From Cytospora piceicola (taxonomy: Eukaryota; Ascomycota; Sordariomycetes; Diaporthales; Cytosporaceae): 64,000 nt of DNA. Position 1 is the stretch's first letter. Each line of letters starts with the position of its first letter. Both the position numbers and the translations under genes were made by a program. Below the pieces are notes generated by a model. That model did not search any database. It was not told where the DNA came from and saw only the letters and a program-made list of their open reading frames with translations. Location of the stretch: the NCBI GenBank assembly GCA_023375675.1, contig JALQBC010000004.1, forward strand, positions 1,364,001-1,428,000, given 5' to 3'. This document shows, in pieces, positions 48,032 to 59,798 of this stretch.

Positions 48032-48622
48032 GGTGTGTTTTGTAAATTGATTATTTCTTAGTGAGGGAACGAGAGAGAGTGAGAAAAAAAAAAAAAAGGA
48101 GAGATATGGTGAGGTGAAGTCGTTTGCAAGTGGCTCCAGACAAAGCAACTGTTGGGTGGTGGTGGTTTGCGGCTCTGCGGACGTCAACCTTTCAAGGTTC
48201 CAAGGTTCCAAGGTTTGTTGGTAGCGAAACTTTATTTTCGAGATGCTGCGGGTGCTCCTTCCCTTCCCTTTTGCTACTACAGTCAGTATGTACGTACGGT
48301 ACGTACGGTACGTACTTTCTGCTGGAGAGTAGTAGCACACACAGTGCGAGTCTATCGCACAGTGCACTTCAAAATTCGGGAAGTTGCAACTGCAAAATCG
48401 CTTTATTCATGACCATCGTGAACGTCCATCGAGGAAGGAAGGAAGGAAAGGGAACCCATACACCGTTCTCGGTTATTTTCATTCAATCCTCTCAAAGCCT
48501 CAAAGTCTCAAAGCCTCAAACTCTCCGTCCGTTCTTATTCTTGTTTGGTGTTGAATAATCGGTCAACCCAATAGTCCCATTGTCCCGCCCATTTCCACCA
48601 AGAGGATGCCTGAGAAGGCATC
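48032..48622. promoter_or_regulatory. Shared divergent promoter region of URM1 and ELP2
   Basis: The two start codons are separated by 591 bases. The interval contains a palindromic cluster at 48290-48315 made of three GTACGTAC units joined by G, a GGTTCCAA repeat pair near 48200, and CAAAGCCT/CAAAGTCT repeats near 48500 on the ELP2 side. No TATA box is obvious. That both genes share control is inferred only from the arrangement. Confidence 0.45.
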
Positions 48623-51367
48623 ATGAGTACAACGATCGCTCACCCCTCGATCGAGGCCATCAAGCCCTCTTATCACTCTATAGGCGCCAACAGGCAAACA
48701 GCTGCGTCGGATTGGCATCCCGATGGTGGCGTTGTGGCCTTTGGGGCTGATGTCAACGTCACACTATGGACTCCCAAAACCACCCAGTTGACCATCCTCA
48801 ATGGTCACAAAGAACTCGTCAAGGCTGTCAGGTTCTTGCCTAAGAAAACAACAGACAAGACTCACTTTCTGCTCAGCGGAGGCGACGACAAGTCTGTCAA
48901 GCTATGGAATGCGGGCCCCAGACCTTCTTGCCTCCAAACCGTGGAGGCACATACGGCCGCAATTAACTGCATCGCGACGTTGAGCAGGCATCAAGAGTTT
49001 TGTGCTGCTGGAGATGCAATCTTTGCTACTGGCTCTGCGGATGCGACCGTCAAGATCTGGGCTCTCCGCGGCACTGAGATTAGTGTCCTGCAGACCATCA
49101 AGATATCCCCTAAACATCTGCCCTTGGCCCTTGCTCTTAGCCCCCTAAGTGACGATGGCAAGACATATATCCTCGCATGCGCCGGGACGCGGAATATCAT
49201 CCACCTATATGTGGGCACGGTTGGCCACGATAGTGCAGACTTCACACTCTCCGCCACCCTCGCTGGTCACGATGGCTGGATCCATTCCCTCGACTTTACC
49301 CCTGAGACGCCCAAAGGTCCTCCCAGCGATCTTCTTCTCGCCTCAGCTAGCCAAGATAGATATATACGTCTCTGGCGTATCCACCAGGGCAAGGATCTCC
49401 CAGCCCAGGCAGCTACTGCGTCGGATCCCACAGCGGGCGCGTACCTGCCGGGTAGGTCACCAAGCAATAAGGCGCATCGGTTTCAAGCCCAGGGTTCTGA
49501 TTATTCGGTGACTTTCGAGGCGCTTTTATTGAACCACGACGACTGGGTCTACAGCGCCAGGTGGCACACGAGCCGTGAAGGGACCTTGCGGCTTTTGTCT
49601 GCCTCGGCGGACAATTCCCTGGCCATCTGGGAGAGCGATCCGAGTTCTGGCATCTGGGGGACCACCGCCCGGCTGGGTGAGATCTCGCGCGAGAAGGGCG
49701 CGACCACGGCCACAGGCAGCATTGGCGGCTTCTGGACCTGCCTCTGGTCTCCGGACGGGACGACCATCCTGACAATAGGGAGGACCGGATCCTGGCGCCG
49801 CTGGGACTGGGACGAGTCGCAGTCATCGTGGGTGCAGAACATAGCCATCTCAGGGCACACCAAGGCTGTGTCGGGTATCGCCTGGTCCAGATCAGGGGAT
49901 TTCTTACTGTCGACCAGTGCAGACCAGACCACCCGGCTTCATGCGAAGTGGAAGAAACAGGGGACTTGGCATGAGATGTCACGGCCGCAGATACACGGCT
50001 ATGACTTGAACTGCATCGACGTTCTCAGCGAGACGCAGTTCGTCTCCGGAGCGGACGAGAAACTCAAGCGGGTGTTCAACGAGCCCAAGACGGTGGCCAG
50101 GATGCTCTACGCAGTTGCGGGCATCGGCTCCGGCGGCCAAGTGGAGGACATGCCCGACGCGGCGAACATGCCCGTCCTAGGCCTCTCCAACAAGGCCACG
50201 GACGACCTCGACGACGAAGCCGCACAGCCCGAGGCGGTGAACCCAGAAGCAGACCGCGGCGCGATCGACCCCGCCACCATCGTGCGCAAGTCGGCGCTGG
50301 ACATCGACCACCCGCCGTTCGAGGAGTCCCTGTCGCGGCACACGCTGTGGCCCGAGACGGAGAAGCTCTACGGACACGGCTACGAGATCAGCTGCCTGGC
50401 GACGAGCCACGACGGCAGGCTCGTGGCGAGCGCGTGCAAGGCCTCGTCGCTGAACCACGCCGTGATCCGGATCTTCGAGACGGACAGGTGGACGGAGCTC
50501 AGGCCCCCCCTGGCGGTGCACACGCTGACGGCGACGCGGCTGCGGTTCAGCGGGGACGACAGGTACCTGCTGAGCGTGGGGAGGGACAGGCAGTGGGCCG
50601 CCTTCAGGAGGAGGGAGGGGGGCCAGAAGGACGGCGAGATGCCCTACGAGCTGTTCCAGGCCGAGCCCAAGGGGCACACGAGGATGATCCTCGACGCGGC
50701 CTGGGCGCCGCCGAACCCTGGCTCCCCGGCCCAGAGGGTGTTTGCGACGGCCGGGCGTGACAAGCTCGTCAAGGTCTGGGCCATGGCCGAGGGCAGCACG
50801 TCCTCCGCCCCCGGCTCGTCAGGACCCGAGGACGAAGGGGGCAGGTACCAGCTGGTGTACACCAGCAAGCCGTCTACCGCTTCTGTGACGGCTGTCGACT
50901 TCATGCCCCGACTTTACCGGGAGAAGTACTTGGTATTGGCGGCTGGAAACGAGACGGGGACGATCGACGTTCTCTTCTTCCATGTCAACAGTAGCCCTAA
51001 CGTCCCCTTCTTGCAATTTTCCTCATCAGAGAGTCTGTCCAGGTAAGTCAGCCATACCGCTGTATCGCTACCCTTCTTCCTTCCTTCACTATCTCGACCT
51101 ATTATCCCTAACCACTTCTTCCCGATCTTCGTTCCCTCCTCCGATCCTACACATATATGTACTTCTTCCATGGACAACACATGTCCCAGAAATTTGCCAG
51201 CAAGGCCATACTAACTCGTGGCCAGCCTCGTCCTCCCCAAGACAGTCCGACAGCTCGCATGGCGGCCAAGCGAAGATGACCATGGAAGGAATGGGGCCGA
51301 GCTCGCCATAGCCGGCGATGACAGCTCGCTTAGGATATGCGGAATAGTGCTGAAGATGACAGAGTAA
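48623..51367 (+). CDS. ELP2: Elongator complex subunit 2 (Elp2), WD40 protein
   Basis: Exons are 48623-51042 and 51226-51367, giving 853 residues against about 790-830 in yeast and human. WD repeats occur throughout, for example GHKELVKAVRFLP, TGSADATVKIWAL, GHDGWIHSLDF, SASADNSLAIWE and GHTKAVSGIAWS. The start (ANRQTAASDWHPDGGVVAFG) and the C-terminal AIAGDDSSLRICGI, coded by the second exon, match Elp2. Elp2 forms two beta-propellers in the Elp123 subcomplex of Elongator, which makes the cm5 precursor of mcm5U34 in tRNA. Without the intron the chain would end at ESLSR and lack the last blade. Codon use shifts within the gene: from about 50,150 to 50,850 nearly every third position is G or C, much more than in the first third. 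Confidence 0.95.
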
Positions 51368-51970
51368 AATAAAAAGAAATGAAAGGGCCCGTGCAACAAG
51401 ACTGAAGAGCCTTGATGGCGCCCAGGCAGCAGACTTTGATAAACCAGATGTGATTCGTCTCTCTCGCAGGAGAAGAAGCCCCCCCGAGAGAGCATGGTCT
51501 AAACATTAAGTACGATTCTATATCATGCCGTGCCATGTCCCCATGCATCATAACCGTAGTAGGGGTCTGTACCAAAGACGGACCCAATAGCCTACTTTGC
51601 TTGCTTGTCCGTTAAATAAAACGCCGTACACCCACCCAAAGGAACGTTTTCTGTACTCTGCCCATCCGCCGAGACTGGGTCGCACCCAGAGAGCACCAGC
51701 TGTTGTTCGTTTTCCTTTTTTTTCCCCAGCCAACCACCACCTCGTTCTCAGGGAAGAGCAGAAAAAGAGGAGGACGACTGTTCTCCGTTCCCTCTACGAC
51801 CGGACCGGTCTCATTAATCCAATCATCACCTGTAGCCTTCCTATCATTTCCTTTCCTCACCACCTTTATCTAACCCGCCCAGCCCAGCCGTTCACAAACA
51901 CACCCCCTCACCTCCCCGGCTGATCCGGAAACGCACACACACACAACACCGGGCGGGGGGAAGGGGGGCC
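51368..51970. other. Intergenic region between convergent ELP2 and small SPT-subunit genes
   Basis: About 600 bases of 3' flank for both genes, containing A/T-rich stretches that could serve polyadenylation. I see no gene or repeat. Confidence 0.6.
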
Positions 51971-52496
51971 TCACAGCTCCGCCCTGGCGGCGGCGGCGCC
52001 GGCGGCGACGACGGCGCGGGCCGTCTCGGAGCCCACGAGGGCCTTTGTGGTGGTGGCGGCGTGGGAGACGAGGGTGAGGGCGGTCTCCTTGGCGACCTCG
52101 AGGGCCGAGTCGCCGTGGATGTAGAACCAGGCGCGGCCGGCGAGGAAGAGGATGTGGTGGGGCAGGTAGAGGGCGGTGGCGATGGTGATCAGGGAGAAGA
52201 GGAGGAAGACGAAGGACCCTGTGGTTTTTGTTTGGGCGTGCCCTTCTCGTTAGCGCTGGGGGACGGGGACGAGGGCGGACGGACACGGACGGACAGGTGA
52301 TGGATGGTGATGGATGCTGTTTTGGGGGAGAGGTGGTCTTGGGTTAGACGAGGGAGGGCAGGGCAAGGCAGGACGTACAGAAGATGAACTTCTCGAGGGG
52401 CGTGAAGATGTATACGCTAAACGTCACTTCCACCTGGAGGATCTTTGACTGAATCCACTTCGTGACGGGCGTGAAGGAACCGGATGGGGAGCCCAT
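51971..52496 (-). CDS. Small subunit of serine palmitoyltransferase (ssSPT/Tsc3-like)
   Basis: Two exons on the minus strand, 52379-52496 and 51971-52218, give 121 residues. The central part, VYIFTPLEKFIFWSF then a hydrophobic stretch to LYLPHHILFL (about residues 28-65), follows the pattern of the ssSPT family: an aromatic patch, a P-x-E-[KR] motif, one membrane span (about 40-58) and a Pro-His/Gln-His-Ile motif after it. Such subunits sit in the endoplasmic reticulum with the Lcb1/Lcb2 heterodimer, activate it and influence acyl-CoA choice in the first step of sphingolipid synthesis. The last 45 residues are Ala/Thr/Val-rich and helical, longer than in animal SSSPTA/B (about 70-75 residues). 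The assignment rests on the motif pattern alone. Confidence 0.7.
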
Positions 52497-53431
52497 TTTG
52501 TAGTCTGTTCTCTTTCGGGTCGCTGTTGAATGTGGTCGTCCAACGCAGCAGGGGAAGGGCAAGCGCTCGTATCCCGGATTTGATGAGGCAGGAGGCGGCA
52601 GGAGGTGGTGGTGGTTGTACGATCTCGATGAAGATGGCCGGTGGAGGATTATCGAATGTGGAGGAAACTCAGGAGATGCGGGCGTGAGTGAAGCGTTGGT
52701 TTGGCGATAGGAAAGCAGAAGGAATTGTTTTGTCATTGAAGAACCGAGAGAAAGGGAAGTGAGAGAGAGTGAGACGACTGGGAGCGATCTACAATCCGCA
52801 ATCCGCAATCCGCAATCTACAAACCCGCAACGGCAATTGACACTGAGGAATGCCGTCCTCTCTGGTCCCCGTCGCCCCTAACCAACCAACCAACCAACCA
52901 ACCAACCAACCAACCAATCAACCAACCAACCAAGCCTGCCAGGTAACTAAAACCCAACTAGCCGCAAATCCGCTATCAAAGGGAAGAAGAAAAAAGTCCT
53001 ACCCTGGCAGTCCTGGCAGGCCTGGCCGCGAGCCGGGGCCTCCGTCCACCAACCAAACTCCGCCCGTTTTTTTCCTGTCCCACGATTGGCCCAGATCACA
53101 ATTGGGTTCAAAACTAACATACATACCATACTATGGTACACGCCAGACCAGAGAGCGCCGAGCCGAGGCTGGGGGGACCGTTTGGGACCGGATCCAACTA
53201 GAACTTGGGAACGTTGACAAACCGTCTGTCTGTCTCAGCCTCGTGCCCACCTACCTAGCAGCCCAGCAGCCCACCTAGCAGCTACTTAAGTACCTTAGGT
53301 ATCACTCAGGCAGTCAGGTTGTCAGTCAGGCTACTACCACAACGACAACCACAACGACAAACCAAAACGCCACAAGATTACAAGTACAGTCGCAGTACGA
53401 TGCGGACTGGACCAAGTCAACCAGCCAAACA
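52497..53431. other. Shared upstream region of the small SPT-subunit and RSO55-like genes
   Basis: A divergent intergenic region of 935 bases. It contains an (ACCA)n array at 52880-52933, a short repeat of CGCAATC near 52798-52815, and a CACAACGACAAC repeat near 53337. Confidence 0.6.
52880..52933. repeat. (ACCA)n microsatellite
   Basis: About 13 tandem copies of ACCA with one interruption. Confidence 0.95.
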
Positions 53432-54277
53432 ATGTGGTTGACGAGGCCCGGGTTCCCGAGCCTCACGCGCCGCGGCCATGGCTTCCTGAAGCGCACACTA
53501 TTACTACCACCATCACCAACACCACCACCAACACCACCCGCCTGGGCCGGCGGCGCCCGCATCACCGCAGCCTGTTCCCCATTCACCTCGACAGCGAGCC
53601 CCCGGAAGAAGGTCCCTCAGTTCCCGGCGCGGCCCCGCCCGCCGCCCGAGGAGGACATCACCGAGGCCTACCTGAAAGGCAGCGGTCCGGGCGGCCAGAA
53701 GATCGTGCGTTTCCCCATCTCCCCTCCCTCCCTCCCTCCCTTCCCTCGCTCCCACACCCCACCCATTCCCTACCCTGGCAAACCCGGCGTCCCTCCTTTC
53801 TTACCCACCCTCACCCCCCGCCCCGATTGGATATATACTTCATATAATACACCCCGGCTCACCACGAGGACCCTCTGCCCGTCGCCGCCGTTTGTACAGA
53901 ACAAGACCAACTCCGCCGTCCAGCTCAAGCACATCCCGACCGGCATCGTCGTCAAGTGCCAGGACACGCGCTCGCGCTCGCAGAACCGCAAGCTGGCCCG
54001 GGAGCACCTGGCCGAGAAGATTGACGACTTCCTCAACGGCGAGAACAGCCGGTCGGCAATCGTGGCCAGGATGAAGGCCAAGAAGAAGGCGAGCGCGGGG
54101 AAGAAGAGTAGGCGGAAGCATAACGGCCCTGACGGGGAGACGGAGCAGGGAGACGAGGTCCAAGACGAGAACCTCGAGGAAGACGGGATAGGGGTAGAGG
54201 ATGAACAAGCCCAACAAGCCCAACAAGCTGTCAAGACCGTCAAGACCGTCAAGATCCAGGAGGTCAGGCAGGGGTAG
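53432..54277 (+). CDS. Mitochondrial class-I release factor-like GGQ protein (Rso55/MTRFR type)
   Basis: Exons are 53432-53704 and 53900-54277, giving 216 residues. The first 60 are basic and hydroxylated ([20 protein letters not shown]...), a likely mitochondrial targeting sequence. The RF-1 core reads GSGPGGQKI, then [20 protein letters not shown], with GGQ at 87-89, followed by [16 protein letters not shown] basic tail ([15 protein letters not shown]) and an acidic end follow. There is no codon-recognition domain, so this is not Mrf1 but a small peptidyl-tRNA hydrolase such as yeast Rso55 or human MTRFR, which rescues stalled mitochondrial ribosomes. The 195-base intron lies directly after GGQKI, is a multiple of three and has no stop, so an unspliced message would insert 65 residues beside the catalytic loop. 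Confidence 0.9.
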   Translation: MWLTRPGFPSLTRRGHGFLKRTLLLPPSPTPPPTPPAWAGGARITAACSPFTSTASPRKKVPQFPARPRPPPEEDITEAYLKGSGPGGQKIVRFPISPPSLPPFPRSHTPPIPYPGKPGVPPFLPTLTPRPDWIYTSYNTPRLTTRTLCPSPPFVQNKTNSAVQLKHIPTGIVVKCQDTRSRSQNRKLAREHLAEKIDDFLNGENSRSAIVARMKAKKKASAGKKSRRKHNGPDGETEQGDEVQDENLEEDGIGVEDEQAQQAQQAVKTVKTVKIQEVRQG

Positions 54278-54814
54278 CAAGGCCCGTTTAAGTTGCTGGT
54301 CCAAAGTTATACCAGGTCATATCACATATACAGAGCATTGCATCCCAAAGGTCATCATCTCCTACTAAGACGTTGCGAGCGGGACGTGTGGATGGATAAT
54401 CTCTTCACTGTATTTCTCTAAAACACATCCGTCTCTGCTCGTCGCGCCACGAAAAGGACCATCTCATCCACATCGGGGCTGGGAAAACAAGAAAGGGATT
54501 TTGATCAGCATCGATTGTACGTCGTTGTCCACCCCTCTATGCACAACCAATTAAGAAACCAAAGGCCATCGAATTCCTCCACTGGAAGAGCCGGAACACC
54601 GCCCAGCTATCAACCGTGGCCAAAACTTTTTGTAAAAATGTGACTCGAGAGGCGCGTGTGCGCATCGTGGGCCTTGCATCGTGGCTGATCTGGTCGGGGT
54701 GTCCGAGAGCTCGGGACCGGCTAGTCTTCTTCGTCCTCTTGGATTGCTGCCATCGCGTTAGTATCTCTGTCTGGAAGCTGCGCTGGCGTCGGGTGGAGGG
54801 GTTCGAGGCTTACC
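54278..54814. other. 3' flanks of RSO55-like and actin genes (convergent)
   Basis: Holds the 3' untranslated parts of two convergent genes, including the actin 3' UTR intron listed separately. No other gene is seen. Confidence 0.6.
54747..54813 (-). other. Probable intron in the actin 3' untranslated region
   Basis: Two bases downstream of the actin TAA (minus strand) a GTAAGC donor starts at 54813. A perfect TACTAAC branch-site consensus lies at 54757-54763, and a CAG acceptor ends the 67-base interval at 54747. Donor, branch site and acceptor are all correctly spaced, better than in many coding introns here. Confidence 0.65.
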
Positions 54815-56518
<1,704 letters not shown>

Positions 56519-56760
56519 TGTGATAGATTACGTAGTAAAAAGGGATAGTAGTTTTAAAAGGGTTCTCGTGAATGAGGTCGAAAAGAAGAAGTCAAAGAAA
56601 GTCCGGACGATGTAGTGAATCGAACAGAGCGAGTTGGTGGTTGCTGAAGAGAGATGGTCGTTGACGACGGGAAGAGTTGGAGAGATGTGTGGTGGTTGGG
56701 TTGATAAAGGGGAAGGTCCAGGTAAGGTAAACGCTGGCACTTTACGTTGAGATTTGAAGT
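56519..56760 (-). promoter_or_regulatory. Pyrimidine-rich leader/promoter of actin
   Basis: Read on the minus strand, the 240 bases before the actin ATG are rich in CT and AAC/ACC runs, including CAACCCAACCACC and TTTCTTTGACTTCTTCTTTTC. This is typical of the core promoter and leader of highly expressed fungal genes. No clear TATA box is seen. Confidence 0.45.
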
Positions 56761-57902
56761 GGGAAAGAGGCCATCGCACAGGCCGGCACCAGATTAAGTG
56801 GGGGCAGCAGGAGGAAGACTGATGCGACCTTGTCAGTGGCTGCAGCTAGCCAGCCCATCACTGGAACGGGCAAATGGTGGGCTCTGCTAGAGAGCTAAAG
56901 AGAGGGATGACAGGGGGGCTGCGTGCAGGTCGGGGGGCAACTTTGCGGGCTACTGGGGCAGTTGGAGCAAGCAAGAGCTGGCCAACTCACTTGACTCCTG
57001 AATTGCTGAAGTCACCGTGCTTCATTCATTCAAGAGTCCAATTGCCTTTCTTGCCTGCCTGTCTGACCACGGAGGGAGATATGGAGGAAACCTTGACCGT
57101 CCTGACCGTCCTGACCGTTTGTCTGTTTGTCTGTTCTGTCTGTCTGGCTTATCTGAGTGACTCGACTGCCCTTCTCCCTGCCTCATCTTAAACAGGCCGT
57201 CACCACGATCTTCAGAATGGCTGACAGCGTTACATACAACCGTATACCATACCGTGCAGGTGACCACCTACCTACCTTAGCTAGGTACCTAATCAAATGT
57301 ACCTTGGTACCCAGGTACACCCTGACATTCTCCCCCTTCCCACCTTCCACCGCACGTTCACGCACATGTCCGGGAGTTACGGGCCGGTAGGGAGTACTCC
57401 ATAGCCTCTCGGACCAGAGACTTATTGCACTTCCAGAAGGGAGATAGACGGTTATCCATCTGCTTACTGTACCAGCCCTGCCGCTTCGCTTACCGTGGGT
57501 ACCTACTTTTAGCACTTAGTAGGTATCTACACAGGTAGCCTCTTACGGGGAATAGGACAGGCGACATTACGAATATCCACCAGGCTACACTATAGGAGCC
57601 TGATAGCTTTCGACAGGGCGTGTTATTGTGAGCAACATAACATATCTGTTGGACGGGCCGAGATGGAGGGATGCATATCCGCATATCTACTTGAGTAGGG
57701 AGTCAGGGAGTCTGACATAAGGATCACATCGCCCAGGGACGTGCCAAGCAGGCCGCGACAGTGTTAGAACCTAGAACCGCCTAGTTTGGAGGTTGATTGC
57801 GCAAGCAGGGGCGAAAGAACACTCTTGGCTGCTGATAGTCGACGTCGCCAACATCAAGGCTGAAGGGTTACATCAGACGCAACGCAACGTACGTGGGCCC
57901 AG

Positions 57903-57930
57903 GTTTGCTTTGCTTTGCTTTGCTTTGCTT
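57903..57930. repeat. (TTTGC)n pentanucleotide array
   Basis: Five to six tandem copies of TTTGC. Confidence 0.9.
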
Positions 57931-58162
57931 GGACCTTGAAGCCTCATGACAGCTGATGTAGAGCAAGACTACATACATAGTACATGTACATTTAGAGGCA
58001 CCTCCAGATGTCTCTGTCTACCTAGGTATTACTCATCATACAGTACGGTATCTGTCTGTTCGAACACATGCTGCTGCTATACATAGAATCACTGTTGTGA
58101 TGTGGCTGCCCAGGTGCCACCAAGACTGCCAGATACATACATAAGTACATACTTAAGTAGTA

Positions 58163-58196
58163 TACATACATACATACATACATACATACATACATA
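58163..58196. repeat. (CATA)n microsatellite
   Basis: About eight tandem CATA copies. Confidence 0.9.
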
Positions 58197-59295
58197 GTAC
58201 CGTAGCATACACTACAGTGGATAACAGCAGGTAGCTGGCAATGGCACGTGCAGCATCCGAAAAGGGGTAATGCACACGGAGGGGCAATGGCGGGGCATCA
58301 ATTTGGCGGGGTTCCCGAACAAGCTCCAGATCTGGCTTCTAGAAAAGGGAACAACAACGGGCCCCTGGACTTGTCTGGCAGTCTGGTAGCCTCGAACCAA
58401 CTCTTCCCAGGGGGACAGGACAGGGGGCTGGGGGACTGGAGGATTCGATTCAATATCGCAAAACCCCGTCTATTTGTGTCTATGGATCAATATCACATAC
58501 ACAGCGGTTTCCCTGCGATGCCATGTGACATGTTTAGAAATGATGCATGTTCTCTCTCTCTGTGTGTGTGTGTGTGGGTGTGTGTCTGTCTCCCAAAGGA
58601 TTTCTGCTCCATGACAGGAAAGATGGGTCTAACACCGACAGTGCACTACTGGTACTAAGCCACCTGGGCAGTTATTAACTCATTGTAATCAGACGGCGGA
58701 TTGAACTTGTACCTTTTTTCCCTACTTTCCCCAACCTTATCATACAATTTCTATTGGTTAATCGGGGCGGGAGAGGAAAGTCTAATCCGCAGTCTGATAC
58801 GCGTGGGTATTACGCGACCCTATGTTTTTCAATTTACACCTAAAATCTGACGCGTCCCCTTGTTTTCTTTCTTCTTTCCTTTCCCTCTCCTCTTTTCTTC
58901 CCTTTTCTAGTCGTGACAACACGTTACCTTAACAACAACATCAACCACACTATAATATCGACTATGCAAGTGCATGTCGAGGATGAGAAGAAGAAGGAGA
59001 AACTTTGTACGTTGGAATTTTGATGGAAAAGGAAAAGTTGATTGAGAACTTGAAGGGAGGGGGTAAAGACGGAATTCATGTACTGTTTGGTTACCTAAGG
59101 GAAAAGTTTCTGGATATTTCGATGTAGATATTAAATCTAGTACTATTAGAATCGTAAATGACCGATGTATCCGAATTCAGACCGTGTATTATAATAAGTG
59201 TTGTAGTGGTAAAGATATAGTAGAAACAATCCTAAAATCTGAAATTTTTTGTATGGGAAAACGGAATTTATGTGGTGTTTTGATACCCACACGTT

Positions 59296-59454
59296 ACAGA
59301 CTCTAGATGAAGGCCTTACCTGAGAAATTCGACCAATTACTACAATAGGTATAGCGTTAGAATCAAAAGGGTAAAGCGTAAAAAAGGTACATTGTTATCG
59401 TACCCGCTAAACCATTTATAGTAATTGAACGAATGCCCTTCATCTAGAGTCTGT
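59296..59454. mobile_element. Foldback/MITE-like element with 18-bp terminal inverted repeats
   Basis: The first 18 bases (ACAGACTCTAGATGAAGG, 59296-59313) return as an exact inverse at 59437-59454. Further inside, CAATTACTA...TAGCG blocks of 23 bases pair inversely with 19 matches, offset by an 11-base indel, so the whole 159 bases could fold into one long hairpin. It has no coding capacity. No clear target-site duplication is visible at the edges. It sits in AT-rich DNA unlike the surroundings. It is best read as a non-autonomous DNA transposon relic. Confidence 0.6.
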
Positions 59455-59798
59455 TGGTAGAGACAAGGCAGTTAGGCACTTAGGCAGTTAGGCCTGCCAA
59501 CACGCATTGGTCGAGAATTTTCGAGAAGCTTCCCGAAGAGGCAGTAAATCAGACATGATCAAAAAACTACCCCTCCAAAAAAAGACGAACCTGCCCAGAT
59601 CGCTAAGAACAAAATAAACGTGCTACATAGCAAAAAGAGACAATCTTCTACATCCAAAACTCTACAATTCCTCCCAGTCCCATATACCCCTGAAGGACGA
59701 AATAAGCAAATAGCCAACAACCCAATCTCGGTCCGACAAACAACTTCCCACCCCACCCCCCACCGCCCCCAACGAACACACAGACCTACCCAAAAGCC

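Larger units (their letters stand above)
56761..59798. other. Intergenic region between actin and FES1
   Basis: About 3 kb upstream of two divergent genes. It contains TTTGC repeats at 57903-57930, CATA repeats at 58163-58196, several CCTAGG palindromes (57.3 and 58.0 kb), and an AT-rich island at about 58,680-59,470 with a foldback element. No gene is supported. Confidence 0.55.
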
